Assembly: GCA_008933995.1 (NCBI GenBank)
Contig: WARS01000046.1
Location: 9,314,526-9,378,525, forward strand
Direction of reading: 5' to 3'
Source of the DNA: Datnioides undecimradiatus
Lineage: Eukaryota; Chordata; Actinopteri; Lobotiformes; Datnioididae
Length of the DNA stretch: 64,000 nt
Positions 13,601-23,339 of the stretch are shown here, piece after piece. Each line of letters opens with the position of its first letter. Position 1 is the first letter of the stretch. The position numbers and the translations under genes are program-made. Below the pieces are notes generated by a model. That model was not told where the DNA came from and ran no database searches. It saw only the letters and a program-made list of their open reading frames with translations.

Positions 13601-16025
13601 CTCTGCAGGTTGTATGTGATTAATAGTTGGATGGTTTGGCGTGGTCGGCCATTCTGTAAATTCCCAGATATATTGAGGACAATAAACTCTGCATTTTTCA
13701 GCCTATCTGGGTCAACTCGTTACGTCTGAGTCAACTTGTTTCGGACTATATGAGAACAAGCTAAGCATGCACCTGGACTTTCACAGGTGCTTGGCTGAAT
13801 TAAAATATCAAGGTGCATCCTTGAACACAAGCTGCAGGCTTTTGCTGCCTAAGATGTATATGACTATACTAAAAACTTTTATAAAACTCAGATAGAAATG
13901 CAAACAATGCTAGTATAGTTGCTGTTTATGCCATTTTAATTGTTAAATGTGCTGGACACAACAGAGGCTCAGACCTATTAGTTTCGACTTATGACTTGTG
14001 TTAAACCCTGAATCAGTCACATTTGGCACTCCCTTTGAACACCTTCAGGAATAAAAATAAAACATTTTATTTATTTTGTAGCAGCAGGTTAGTTAGTCAA
14101 CTGTATTTTGTATTCTCATTAATGTCTACCCTCTGCTTGGATTATTACATTACATTATTACATTTCTTGAACATTGGAACATTTACAGCCAACATAACCA
14201 TTGACTGTGTTGGCCTGAGCTTCCTTTTTATGTGATTAAGTTTGCTGTGCATGCCATGAAAGTATCTGGCTCAGTCTGGGAAAAAATTGGATTCAAATGT
14301 TGGTTTTGCCTTAGGCAACTATAGTCAGCAACTGGATACAAGTAAAAACAAGACTGACACTCTGTGAGGCAATAGTTAGGCACCGGGGTGCTTTGAGCTA
14401 AAGGCTAACATTAGCATAGTAATATGTTCACAGGTGCAATGCCAACATGTTGATGTTTTGCAGGTATAATTCTTACAATGTTCACCATCTTAGTGTGTTA
14501 GCATGCTAACATTTGTAAATTAGCATTAAATACAAAGTACAGCTGATGTCATTAGTTTTGCAGGTGTTTAGCCATGAAATAAGAATAATAAGGATGGAGT
14601 ATTGAATGTGTTTAACAACTGTCATGACAATCCATCTAATAGCAGAAGTCATAAATGGTGCCAAGTCAAAGCCAGTCGAGATTGGATGACACACATGATA
14701 TCATCCAATAAGGACACAGGACAAAGCTGTTGTTGTGGTGTAAATGTAATTTCCTCTTTTAACTGTTGAGAGTTTTACTGTGGACATTGACAGTTAACAA
14801 GTTTCACAACTTCAGCAGGATGAGTCATCCTAACAGGCCTCCAGAGACCCCTCACCACTGAGAGGTCAGCGGCTAACATTAAAACTAACACGAAAGTATG
14901 AAAGCCTGAGAAACATGAGTTGAACAACCCTAAGACCATCACTTTGTAGACGCACGCCACTAAAGCTGGGCTCATAAACAGTCAAGACAAGGTTAAAGAG
15001 GAGGTCTCAAAACTGGCCCTTATCTATATGATATCCAACCTCAAAATATAACCGACAGCCACCCTGCAATAGAAAGATATTAACAACTGTTCGCAGAGGA
15101 AGGATTAAAGAGTTTTAATGACCCTCTGCACATTGACTTCTGTAGCATGGGATGGGAAGCACACTTAAACAAGAGCCATAAACACAAAAGTTTAACAAGT
15201 CTTCAAAAACACTGTTATCTATATCAGAGCAGCTAGTAACAGGAGAAACAGGAGTTAAGTGGGATGTAAACAGTAAAGATGAGAGAAGAGGAATGTAAAA
15301 ATGAGATAGAAAAGGGAGGAAAGGTGTAAAGGACAGGTATAGAGAGGGCAATGGCCTCATCAAGTGTCACTCATTCACCTGTATGGATTAGGCTGGTATT
15401 CCCTGTGTTTATCATCTGAGAGCTGCTTGCTAATCTCACGTAGTAGTTTGTCTTCTGAGGTTTTAATGAAATATTGTTGCACAGAGTTTTGTATGTGCTT
15501 GAATGTGTTTATATGAAGGAGCTTTGAGAGATAGAATAAAAGGAATCAATTAAATAAGAGAGAGCTTGTGATGTCAGAAAGAGTCTGAGAGATGCATATG
15601 ACTGAGCTGAGTTTGTTTGCAGAGCAAAACAGGAAAAGATCAAATCTCAAGTCCTCATTGTTTCCCAAAACTCAATCTCCATGCAGAAAGAGAGCTGTAC
15701 TCACTTTTCTTTCTGTTCTTTCACTTCTTTCTTTAACCTGAAAGGCAGGAACAAAACAGCATGGCATTAGATCACAGCGTGCTGTTGTTTTCTGGTAAAC
15801 AGATACATATCAAGATCATCAGAGATCAGGGGCTCATTATCTTGTGTGGTCTCCCATCAGTCTTTTTCAAATCATGTTGCATCACCATCACCCTTTACCA
15901 GAAACTGTGATAAAACTGGCTTTGACTTTCAAATGCTTGGCTTAGCAAACGAACCACATTTCTTGGGAAATAACGCAATGTGCACACCACCATAGACAGG
16001 CACATAAAGAAGTGTGTTCGCTGAT

Positions 16026-16073
<48 letters not shown>

Positions 16074-17843
16074 ACACACGCACACACACACATACTACAA
16101 TAGCAGGTTGTCAGGTTTGTTTCCTTTCTCCTCCATTTAACAACGAGTGCAAATAGCAGTGTGTGGAGCAATAAATCTGCTGGCAACAGTGATTCAAAAG
16201 TGTTAGGAAACTGTGTTTCATTCAGAAAGGTCACAGGCACAGAGCCAAGTTTCAGTTTGAAAGACTGATACAATAACTCCAAAAAAATATGTTTAATAAC
16301 CTATGCAGAGGTGAAAGTAAGAGTCAGATCCTTTATTAAAAGTTGCAATACCACAATATAAAACTACTCCTTAACAAGCAAAAGTACTTAATTTGATTTG
16401 ACCTAAAATAAAAGTACAGTAGCTTTAACAGCACAATGTACTCAAGCATCGAAAGAAAAAGTACTTAATAGGCAGAATGAACCTTTAAAGAATATCAAAA
16501 CGTGGTTAACTGTTAGTTATGCATGAATAGAACTTGAACGTAGATGGTCACAGAAAATGATACAGCATGTGGCATACAGCATTACTGTTTATTGTTGCCT
16601 CTCTTACAGCTCTATTTAGGTGCCACCAGTAAAGTACCACAAACACCACAAGTTATATTATATTATTTGTTTTTGTAACTATTCATAAACACCTAAGATT
16701 TAAAGTGACTCAGTGATCTGTTAATACCACCTTAGGCCTATTTACCCCTTCCTGAACGAGAACAAGAGTAAAGACATATAACATAGGGCTAACACTGTAA
16801 CTGAGCCTCTACAATTTTATAAAGCTGCGCTAAAAGTTTATAGTGACATCTAAATGGTTTTACAGCTAAGTATCTTGTCATCAGAGACAGCAGTAAGTTC
16901 AGAGTGACATTTGTTAATGGGCACAAACTCACTGACACCAATAGTCAATGTCAGATTTGATCAGCTCAGAAAAGAAGCATAAAGTGACAGCAGTGCTTGG
17001 TTGTCAGCCAGTAGTATTCTCTGCAATGTTTGCTTGTGTTTTGGGATTCCTGTAAATGTGGGAGGATGATGCATGTCCCCTCTGAGTTGCTGTGTCACAT
17101 TTTACAAACAGATGTCACACCGCTCAAATCTGCGGCCCTCATAGTGATCTGATTCCGACAAAACACTCACAAACAGGCCAGTTTCCAAGAGAGGCCCAGG
17201 AGCAATAAAAAATTACATTTGTTAATGACTGGCCTGGATCATGACAGAGATCATTGGTTTATTCTTGCCTTGTTTCACTTTTGGGAACCATCCCATCAGT
17301 CGCATCAGTCAGACTTTAACGCCAGAGCACAAACAATCAACTAATGCAATGCACTTGCATTTGCTGTAGTTGCAACACTTATCTTTGACTTTACAATGGG
17401 CTTTATAAAAATCCATGAAAAAATGTATAAATGTATAATAAGAACCCATTGTGCTTTATGTCTAACCAGACAAAGTCATTTTACTGTGACTGGAGGTCAC
17501 AAAGAGGACACAGTACTCCCCTAAGAGATCAATAACTAAAGCTATCACACCTACGTATGTAGCTCCACGTATGACGTCCAAAGGCACAGACAGAAAACAA
17601 AGGATTAGTTTGCACTGTACTCATACAAATGCATTGCCTTTACTTGTGACGGAATGAGGATTAACTAAAACACTACAGAGGATGACTGCTGACTTGTGCT
17701 TAAACCTGCTCAGGTCTTTGGAAGATCAGTGAGGGAAAATAAGCAAAGATAAGGGTTAAGTCTGCCTGATATGCATCTGTTAAATGTGTCAGAAAACACT
17801 AACTTCACATGGCGGGTCTGACCTCTGCTCCGCAACTTAATTG

Positions 17844-17889
<46 letters not shown>

Positions 17890-20800
17890 TGTGTGTGTGT
17901 GCAATGTGTGCTCAGGGTTTCTTACCTACACTCACATGCGCTGTGTTCTGTAAAACTCATGAAAATATCATTTTGTTGCCTTTGGGGTTTTATTCTTTTA
18001 ATCTGTAAAATAAGGAAGAAAGAGACATGGTCACAGATTTGAATGAGATATACACCGATCAACGATATTACTAAACTTCTTGACTTTGCGTGTTACAGTC
18101 AAAACGCTGAAGAATTAGACAAAGGTACAAGGACCAGACAACCAGGAATAAGAGGAGCTGCGTGTCCGCATGCTGACTGCACGGAGCAATGACAGATAGA
18201 TGAGACATCCATAAATGCGGTATTTGCAACATATTTGTCACCTCACTTTCCACTGTTTGAGGTTTGTCTGTTGCTCCTTTATAGACGTTTTTATGCCTTT
18301 CGTCTTCTGGAATGGGTTGAGTAGAAAATTAGCACCACAAACTGTCTCACTGTGCTCAATTCTTTGCATTTGTGACGACAGTCAACGAATTATATGCTAA
18401 TAATAGCTTTACGGACGGTTTTCTGGAAATTGACCTTGAATTTGCAATATACTTAGAGAGAGGCCATGAACCGACAGTGCTGGTTTCAGATCTTAGACAC
18501 CTTAGACTATAAATTATGATAGTTCACCCCACAGTTGCTTGCAGACTGCTTGACTGGCTGAGGGGTGACAGTTGAAAAGGGGACAAATAAAGGGCTTATT
18601 TTTGCCCAAAGGTCACACTCGATCAGCATTTGAGCCAGCAGCAGCAGTACTTGGACTGATGACAGAGGGGATAATGCCATCCAGAAGGGCACTTGGAGGG
18701 ATCTGGGCCAATTAGAGGAGTGTATGTGCCTCTCTGGTGTGACATTTAGGACAAAAATGAAATGTCCATTTAAGGCAAAGACATGTCCTGGACAAAAAAA
18801 GGGTCATTTTAGAAGAAAAGGCAAAAAAGGACACCAACTCATCACCCCCACCCCAGTGAACCTACAAAACAAAATTGTTGTTGTAAATAATGCTGCTGAC
18901 CTCCATTGTAATGTTATAGCTGGATGTGGGCATGCACTGCAGCATCTCATCATTGCAACAGCCGGCGCAGCGCGTCAACACCACGCAGGACGGGATGAAG
19001 ATGTGCTCCACCTCCTCTGGATACTCCTGCAGAATCTCCACCAGCAGCTCCCGAGGCTGACACAAACTCTTGTTGTACACCTCCATTAAAGGGATCACTG
19101 GGAGAAGAGAGTCACAGCACAGCAGGTTATGAAATGGCAGCAGAGCTCTAGTCTAAACCATTGACTCTTGAATACTACAGTGCTGTAACAATAACACTAG
19201 CCTAAAAGGAGACGTGATTAAAAAAAAAAAAACGCTGGCAGGTTCACAAGGGAGTCAGACATGCATGCATGCACGCACACGTCTTACTTTGTATAATTCT
19301 AATAAGAGTCACTTGGTTTACAATTTACCGACTTTACAAGACACTCGTGCAGTTTCCCATTTGAATTTACAAGCAATACAAGTACTCTGTCTACATAGTT
19401 ATCACATCTGCTGTGTCAAATGTGAGTCTCACCCACTTTTAAAGCTCTGCCATTGCTCCATTGTGATTCAGTTCACCTACAGCTGTACAATAATAGCTGC
19501 TTTTTCACCTTCAGTCTAATCCCCCCTCTCTCTCTGTCTTTGCAGGAGTTCTGCTCTTGAGAAAGATATTAGCACACAGACAGGCAACACCTCCAAAATA
19601 TCAGTCAGAGCCTAAAACAACCCAAGGCTGACAGCCCTCTGGGAAGCCAAACCAAATACACAGGGCCTGAACAATATCATGAAGTTCAGCTTCTTGATTG
19701 TCCAAATTAGATTGGGCAACACTGGGATTGTGCAAAATAAAATTGTGGGCCAAGAGGGTGAAATTCCATTCCATAAATGAGTCTGGTCACCATAACATTT
19801 CCCCACTTAACCTCAAACAAGAAGGAATCTTGTACATGAAAGAAACAACTAAGTGTTGAGATTTTGGGGTGAAACTGCTCTCATTTGATGACAGGGAGAG
19901 TTTGGGTCAGGGGGCTGAATCCAGACACTGTCAAACTATAAGGCTGTCCACCAGGAGGCGATAATTTCCCCTTTTTTTAGCAAACGTGAACCTAATTCCA
20001 GCCCTTTCCTTTCCCCTGGCCGTGTGCCAGCCAGGGATCCCAGTGCAGACTATATTCCCAGGTGCCCTGTGGGACACCTACCGTCATGTGGACCTCTTTC
20101 TGTTGCCTTCGGTATGTGGGCACTCTGTAGGGGAAAAAAAAGAGAAAGCTGTTAGTTACAGTAGATTGTGCAACACCTCAGAAAAACGGTAGCAGTGCCT
20201 TTTACTTATCCACAGTTGCGCAAAAAAAAAAATATATACATTTTGACATTTCTGTTGACCACTGCCAGAATGTGAAAACCACATTATGTATCTTATCTTT
20301 GGCTCGCCTGTACACAATATATAGGAGACAAAACCAGAGCCAAATATTTATGCTATAACGTCCATAACACTGAAAAACAACATTAACATAGTTATTGAGA
20401 ACTTGATTGTCGTCCTACAAAAGGTATGGAAGTAATTTCATCAACGTCAAAGATCTGAGTAAAAAGAGTTAAGCCAGGAGTTATCAGTACATGGGTCATT
20501 TAATTACGTTGTCTGGATGTTTGATATATATATACCATAATATATTTCTTGTTTAAGGCCTTATATGACCAAATATCTGACCAGAAGTGCAATGTGCCAA
20601 ACAAGCTGACCTAAATTCGATCACATGAGCTACGTGACAAAACCTGACGTTGTGATTTACCGCGTTGGTTTTGTTTCAATTACCAAATCTTTAATGTGTG
20701 CCTCCGCTGCCTCTTGGCAACGCGGATTAATAACAGTCGCCATTAAAACCGGCAAGAACTTCAGCCTGCTTCTTTCCCTCACAGGGGGTAGCTGTCACCA

Positions 20801-22184
20801 CACCAGTCCGACCACAAAGGACTTTTTTGGCAAGTTTCCATCCGTGCGCGCATTACGCACAACTTTACCTTGCTTTCACGCACGTACACATGCGCGAGCC
20901 CCCATCTCCCTCTCCCTCTCTCTCTGTCTCTCTCTCTCTCCCTTTCTCACGTACAAGCGCGCGCATATCGCGCAATATCTATCCAATATTGCGTGAGACC
21001 TGGTCCTGTGGCACCGGCTTGTATTCAGTGAGAAGCTTTTCTTTCCATTCCTTAATGAAAAGTGGGGGTCTGGTTGAGTGGCTGCCGCAGTCTCCACCCC
21101 TTTCTGGTGGCGTGAGAGGCGTCTTGTGGGCTGAAAGACCCCAGCCCTCCAAAACACGATATACTGCTTTATTAATGGATGAGTGTCAAGCTGCGAACAC
21201 CAGCCCCTAAACCAAGTGATGATAGGCCAGCTGATTATAAGCAATTGAGGCAGCATCCCGATACTATTCAGCGTTGATTGGGTGGCTTAGCTGTCATTTA
21301 ATCAACCAGTTAGTTAAATAAACACTTCACCGGACCGTGGAGGGGGAATGTGTCATTAACTTAGGCTTGAGATGCTCCAGAGAGTACTATGTTACAATCT
21401 ACAGCCTCGCTTCCTCTGAGGTGGCAAACTCTTAGAAGACATAGTCCAATCATGTCGCTGGAAAATATGCAGCCTCCTATTGAAGTGGTATGTGTTTGTA
21501 ATTTTCTCACCTTGAAACCTTTGCTCAAAGCCTCCGTGGGCACACTGCACTTGATTAATGATTATGTGGAAAACGATTTACAGCGCGCTGTCAAACAGCC
21601 ATTAAAATTTTCGAGTCGACCTGATTCATGTGTGAAGTTACGCTTGTGTTCCCCCTCAACCTGAGTATTAAGTTTCTGTGTGAATGGTAGTTTTCGTGTT
21701 TCCTCGTGTTGAAGCGAGGTAACCAAGAGAGTAGTCTCGGTGCCAGGAGTGAACCTGCTCAACATGTCCTAATTCAGAATGGAGCCACTGTGCCTTTAAA
21801 GCGTAATAATATCTCCAAGGTGGTTTTAGAGCAGGCCTGCAATCACCCAGCGTCAAACTTCACAACAATATTTAAAAATCATCACATTTACAACACGAAA
21901 AGCGCACCACCCACGAGTGTGTGGGTTACGTTTATATCGTGTCGGCTTTGCGTAATGGCTGTTTAAAGCTCTCCAAAGCCACTAAACATTTCAGCTTGTT
22001 TAAACACGAGCGATGACCTAGCCAGAGGAAAGGCAAGGACGAGCTACACATTAATGACCAGTGGCTACATTTCGCAAATAGAGGTCGTTTTGTTTTCTGT
22101 TTTTTTTCCAGTTGGCCCTCTCCAACTCACCTTGACAGCTGACAGCGTCAAAAATAATATTGTCAAACTGTCAATAAAGTTCAT
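10613..22184 (-). CDS. vegfaa: Vascular endothelial growth factor A, whole coding span (8 coding exons)
   Basis: Encodes a secreted, disulphide-linked dimeric ligand of VEGF receptor tyrosine kinases that drives endothelial growth and vessel formation. Joining the eight exons (54, 43, 197, 77, 33, 75, 144 and 22 bases) gives 645 bases, 214 residues plus stop. The sequence shows a signal peptide, then a VEGF/PDGF domain with all eight knot cysteines, including RCAGCCND, and an N-glycosylation sequon NIT at the position conserved in VEGF-A. A Lys/Arg-rich segment, a cysteine-rich heparin-binding domain and the terminal CDKPRR neuropilin-binding tail follow. Exon 3 is 197 and exon 4 is 77 bases, exactly as in human VEGFA. 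The start ATG at 22184 has an in-frame stop upstream. Teleosts have two VEGF-A paralogues; the VIP, CVVL and RCAGCC residues look more like vegfaa as I remember it, but the paralogue is inferred. Family identity is near certain. Confidence 0.95.
10635..11151 (-). other. vegfa intron 7
   Basis: A 517-base intron, GTAAGT to TTTGTTTAG. AT-rich, with an (AAAC)-type run at about 11022-11045. Confidence 0.8.
11152..11295 (-). CDS. vegfaa: vegfa exon 7 (heparin-binding domain)
   Basis: A 144-base exon with acceptor TTTCTGTCCAG and consensus donor GTAAGT. It encodes the cysteine-rich heparin-binding domain: [19 protein letters not shown], then [13 protein letters not shown], very close to human exon 7. 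It is 12 bases longer than the human exon. The N-terminal part reads [13 protein letters not shown] where human has CGPCSERRK, so four residues including two extra cysteines are added. Phase 2 in and 2 out, so it is a skippable in-frame cassette. Confidence 0.95.
11296..12941 (-). other. vegfa intron 6
   Basis: A 1646-base intron, GTATGT to TCTGTCCAG. Short open frames on both strands at 11.4-11.7 and 12.1-12.3 kb look like chance. No repeats of note. Confidence 0.8.
12942..13016 (-). CDS. vegfaa: vegfa exon 6 (Lys/Arg-rich cassette)
   Basis: A 75-base exon, acceptor TCTCTTGCAG and donor GTATGT. It encodes a strongly basic segment, [19 protein letters not shown], homologous to human exon 6a (KGKGQKRKRKKSR). 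In VEGF-A this segment makes the long isoforms bind heparan sulphate and stay cell-associated. Its length is a multiple of three, and it enters and leaves in the same phase, so it can be skipped without frame change. It ends THD plus GC, completing as alanine with exon 7 or 8. Confidence 0.9.
13017..15704 (-). other. vegfa intron 5
   Basis: A 2688-base intron, GTGAGT to CTCTTGCAG. It contains one copy of a dispersed fish repeat (about 14380-14640, plus orientation), annotated separately. No other coding signal. Confidence 0.8.
14380..14640 (+). repeat. Dispersed fish repeat, GCTAACATTAGCATGCTAAC family
   Basis: It contains the hallmark order of words: CTTTGAGCTAAA, AACATGTTGATGTTT, GCAGGTATAAT, TGTTCACCATCTTAG, GTTAGCATGCTAACATT, AGTACAGCTGATG, GTCATTAGTTTTGCAGGT and GACAATCCATC. 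I know this string of words from many percomorph genomes as a non-coding interspersed repeat; I cannot give its class. Most complete copy here. Confidence 0.8.
15705..15737 (-). CDS. vegfaa: vegfa exon 5 (linker)
   Basis: A 33-base micro-exon bounded by a CTGCCTTTCAG acceptor and a GTGAGT donor. It reads (R)[10 protein letters not shown] plus AA of the next codon. It is the charged linker between the knot domain and the alternatively used exons; in human VEGF-A the equivalent 30-base exon carries the plasmin-cleavage region. One codon longer than human. Supported by both splice sites and by phase continuity (2 in, 2 out). Confidence 0.9.
16027..16091 (+). repeat. (AC)n microsatellite, interrupted, in vegfa intron 4
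   Basis: About 33 AC units with a few GC interruptions. In the transcript it is (GU)n, about 290 bases upstream of exon 5, and complementary to the tract at 17845-17910. Confidence 0.95.
17845..17910 (+). repeat. (TG)n microsatellite in vegfa intron 4, next to exon 4 donor
   Basis: A pure (TG) run of about 40 bases, followed by interrupted TG repeats up to 17910. In the vegfa transcript it is a (CA)n tract starting about 15 bases after the exon 4 donor. CA repeats are binding sites for hnRNP L. Confidence 0.95.
17926..18002 (-). CDS. vegfaa: vegfa exon 4 (end of knot domain)
   Basis: A 77-base exon with acceptor TTTTACAG and strong donor GTAAGA. It reads IKRIKP, a short loop, then [10 protein letters not shown] with the last two knot cysteines in the C-x-C arrangement. 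The RIKP stretch corresponds to the human loop that carries receptor-2 contacts. Size and phase equal human exon 4. A long (CA)n tract, read in the RNA sense, begins about 15 bases into the following intron. Confidence 0.95.
18003..18900 (-). other. vegfa intron 3
   Basis: An 898-base intron with the atypical donor GTCAGC and acceptor TTTTACAG. It shows no recognisable repeat or gene. Confidence 0.8.
18901..19097 (-). CDS. vegfaa: vegfa exon 3 (VEGF/PDGF cystine-knot core)
   Basis: This 197-base exon encodes most of the receptor-binding cystine knot, from VIPLMEVY to NITME. Six of the eight conserved cysteines are here, including the diagnostic RCAGCCNDE run and the PSCVVL segment. The NIT sequon matches the conserved VEGF-A glycosylation site. 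Length and phase equal human exon 3. The acceptor (TCTCCCAG) is good. The donor is GAG|GTCAGC, which is a weak 5' splice site because of C at +3. Confidence 0.97.
19098..20081 (-). other. vegfa intron 2
   Basis: A 984-base intron, GTAGGT to CTCCCAG. It contains an A-run near 19222 and a GCATGCATGC-type simple stretch at about 19260-19275. Nothing else is recognisable. Confidence 0.8.
20082..20124 (-). CDS. vegfaa: vegfa exon 2 (N-terminus of mature ligand)
   Basis: A 43-base exon between a pyrimidine-rich acceptor ending CTACAG and a GTAGGT donor. It reads [14 protein letters not shown] plus the first base of a valine codon completed by exon 3. The short variable N-terminus with an AHIPK motif is what fish VEGF-A has before the knot domain. 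Human exon 2 is 52 bases, so this one is nine bases shorter but in the same phase (0 in, 1 out). Too short to be found as an open frame; located from splice sites and phase. Confidence 0.9.
20125..22130 (-). other. vegfa intron 1
   Basis: A 2006-base intron from GTGAGT to CTACAG. It includes a (CT)-rich run at about 20905-20945 and a small GC-dense spot at 20950-20980. Several overlapping open frames in 20.8-21.9 kb have no protein-like features. I see no second promoter that I can support. Confidence 0.8.
22131..22184 (-). CDS. vegfaa: vegfa exon 1, coding part (signal peptide)
   Basis: Eighteen codons reading [18 protein letters not shown], a typical hydrophobic secretion signal, followed directly by a GTGAGT donor. 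The MNF start and the exon end in phase 0 match vertebrate VEGFA exon 1. Cleavage probably falls just after the exon 1/2 junction (near SA|HIPK). The ATG has A at -3 (ACC ATG G-less context, AACACCATGA). An in-frame TGA lies roughly 20 codons upstream, with no in-frame ATG in between. An in-frame CTG nine codons upstream (22211) is noted because human VEGFA can start at upstream CUGs; use of it here is unproven. Confidence 0.92.
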
Positions 22185-22660
22185 GGTGTTGGAAATCCAA
22201 TCCAAAGGCAGGCGACGTTTTAAAATCCAAGAGGCCAATGTGGCGATTTGCTCTCAAACAACAACAAGTACAATAACACAAGTGGACCGGCTAAAACTTC
22301 TCTAAATAAGGGGCAGGGGGTTGTAATGGCAAATCCATGCTGGTCCCGGGGTCGGAGCATACAATCCTTTGCGCATAACTTCTTCCTTCTCAACTGTTGC
22401 CAATAATTTTCAAGATAGCCAGAAACACGAGAATCCAAGACGCATAACGTCTCACATTGTTCCGCAGCAGACCTTTATTTTCTTGCAATGGAATAGCAAT
22501 CCACATTACAAAAATAATCCCATGCTTGTTGCGCCAGCCGTCTCCAAGTATCTGTGCATTGGAAACTTGTAGCCTACTCCTATGTGCAACTTGAAGCCAT
22601 GGACCAGGATGACGTTCAGTGAAAAAGAAAACCGCGCCGAGAGATCCTCGTCCCACAAAA
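22185..22660 (-). other. vegfaa: vegfa 5' untranslated leader (inferred)
   Basis: Between the start codon and a TATA-like element there are about 470 bases with no splice acceptor required. Several upstream ATGs open frames; the largest that ends near the main start codes 72 residues (22438-22220) and stops 35 bases before the main ATG. Vertebrate VEGF-A leaders are long, unspliced and translationally regulated, so this fits, but the transcription start is not visible directly. Confidence 0.5.
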
Positions 22661-22677
22661 CTTTGTCTATGTGCTCT

Positions 22678-22790
22678 GGGTTTTTTATTCCTCTGTCACT
22701 GCGCACTAAGCGGCTCAGCTCTGTCTGTTCAGACAGAACGCGTCGGTCTCTGTGGCTGTGTAGTGGCGACTACGGAATGATTGGTGGATC
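22678..22790 (-). promoter_or_regulatory. Candidate vegfa core promoter: CCAAT box and TATA-like A/T run
   Basis: On the gene strand there is CCACCAATCA (CCAAT at 22784-22780). About 95 bases further on is GGAATAAAAAACCC (22691-22678), a TATA-like run. The region lies just upstream of the inferred leader, in a stretch richer in CpG than the surroundings. Mammalian VEGFA promoters are described as TATA-less and Sp1-driven, so the TATA role here is a guess. Confidence 0.4.
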
Positions 22791-22940
22791 ATTAACAAGG
22801 AAGGTGTGTCCTCTATGGGCCGATATAGCCCAGAGCATTGCGCGCTCCTCTCAAGTCTTTTTCAAAAGTTTCACTTATTGAGCGTCGACTCATGTGACCA
22901 CATCAGCAGCAAGCTATTAAAAACGCAGAGCTGAGTTCAG

Positions 22941-22945
22941 ACGTG
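22941..22945 (+). promoter_or_regulatory. Candidate hypoxia-response core ACGTG, proximal
   Basis: AGACGTGCC lies about 250 bases upstream of the TATA-like element. ACGTG is the core bound by HIF-1/ARNT, and VEGF-A is a classic HIF target. One pentamer alone is weak evidence; its interest comes from the cluster with 23195-23200 and 23485-23490. Confidence 0.25.
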
Positions 22946-23194
22946 CCGGTCTATTTTTATTTTTTCATTTGAGAAATGAAAAAGGAACGAGGGCATCCTG
23001 ATATTGTGACTGTGATAATTTATGCATTCGCGAGTCACCGGCGCAAACATCACCTACTGTTTCCAGGCTTTTAATCAGGTCCACTAGCCTCACACCTCGG
23101 CTGCAGCTTTTGCGCAGCGTTAAAACACAATCTGATGATATACAGCAACTGAATTATGGATTTACTTTGCTGTGCCTTTAGGTTATATACAGAC

Positions 23195-23200
23195 CACGTC
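23195..23200 (-). promoter_or_regulatory. Candidate hypoxia-response core GACGTG
   Basis: On the gene strand the sequence reads GGACGTGGTC, about 1 kb upstream of the start codon. It contains the HIF core and could also be an E-box-like site. Motif match only. Confidence 0.25.
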
Positions 23201-23339
23201 CTTATATTAAGAAGCCAAGCTTTGTGAGAGACTGGCGTTTTAGGACTTAAACATTACAGAGATATGACCTTGGATGCTCCGCTAGTGTGAACTGTAGCTA
23301 CAGAAATCAACTTCATCGCGATAAATGTTGTACAATATT

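Larger units (their letters stand above)
15738..17925 (-). other. vegfa intron 4
   Basis: A 2188-base intron, GTAAGA to CTTTCAG. It holds two long dinucleotide tracts of opposite orientation: (CA)n in the RNA sense close to the donor and (UG)n in the RNA sense about 300-350 bases before the acceptor. The rest is AT-rich and unremarkable. Confidence 0.8.

Noticed and set aside
20827-21256. Overlapping frames of about 125 codons on both strands in vegfa intron 1
   Set aside because: Caused by a (CT)n run and a GC-rich patch. Both strands are open, nothing is protein-like, and the region lies within a well-supported intron.
22390-22706. Open frames near 22.4-22.7 kb as candidates for vegfa exon 1
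   Set aside because: None begins like a VEGF signal peptide or ends at a donor in the needed phase. The true exon 1 coding part is 22184-22131, with a GTGAGT donor.
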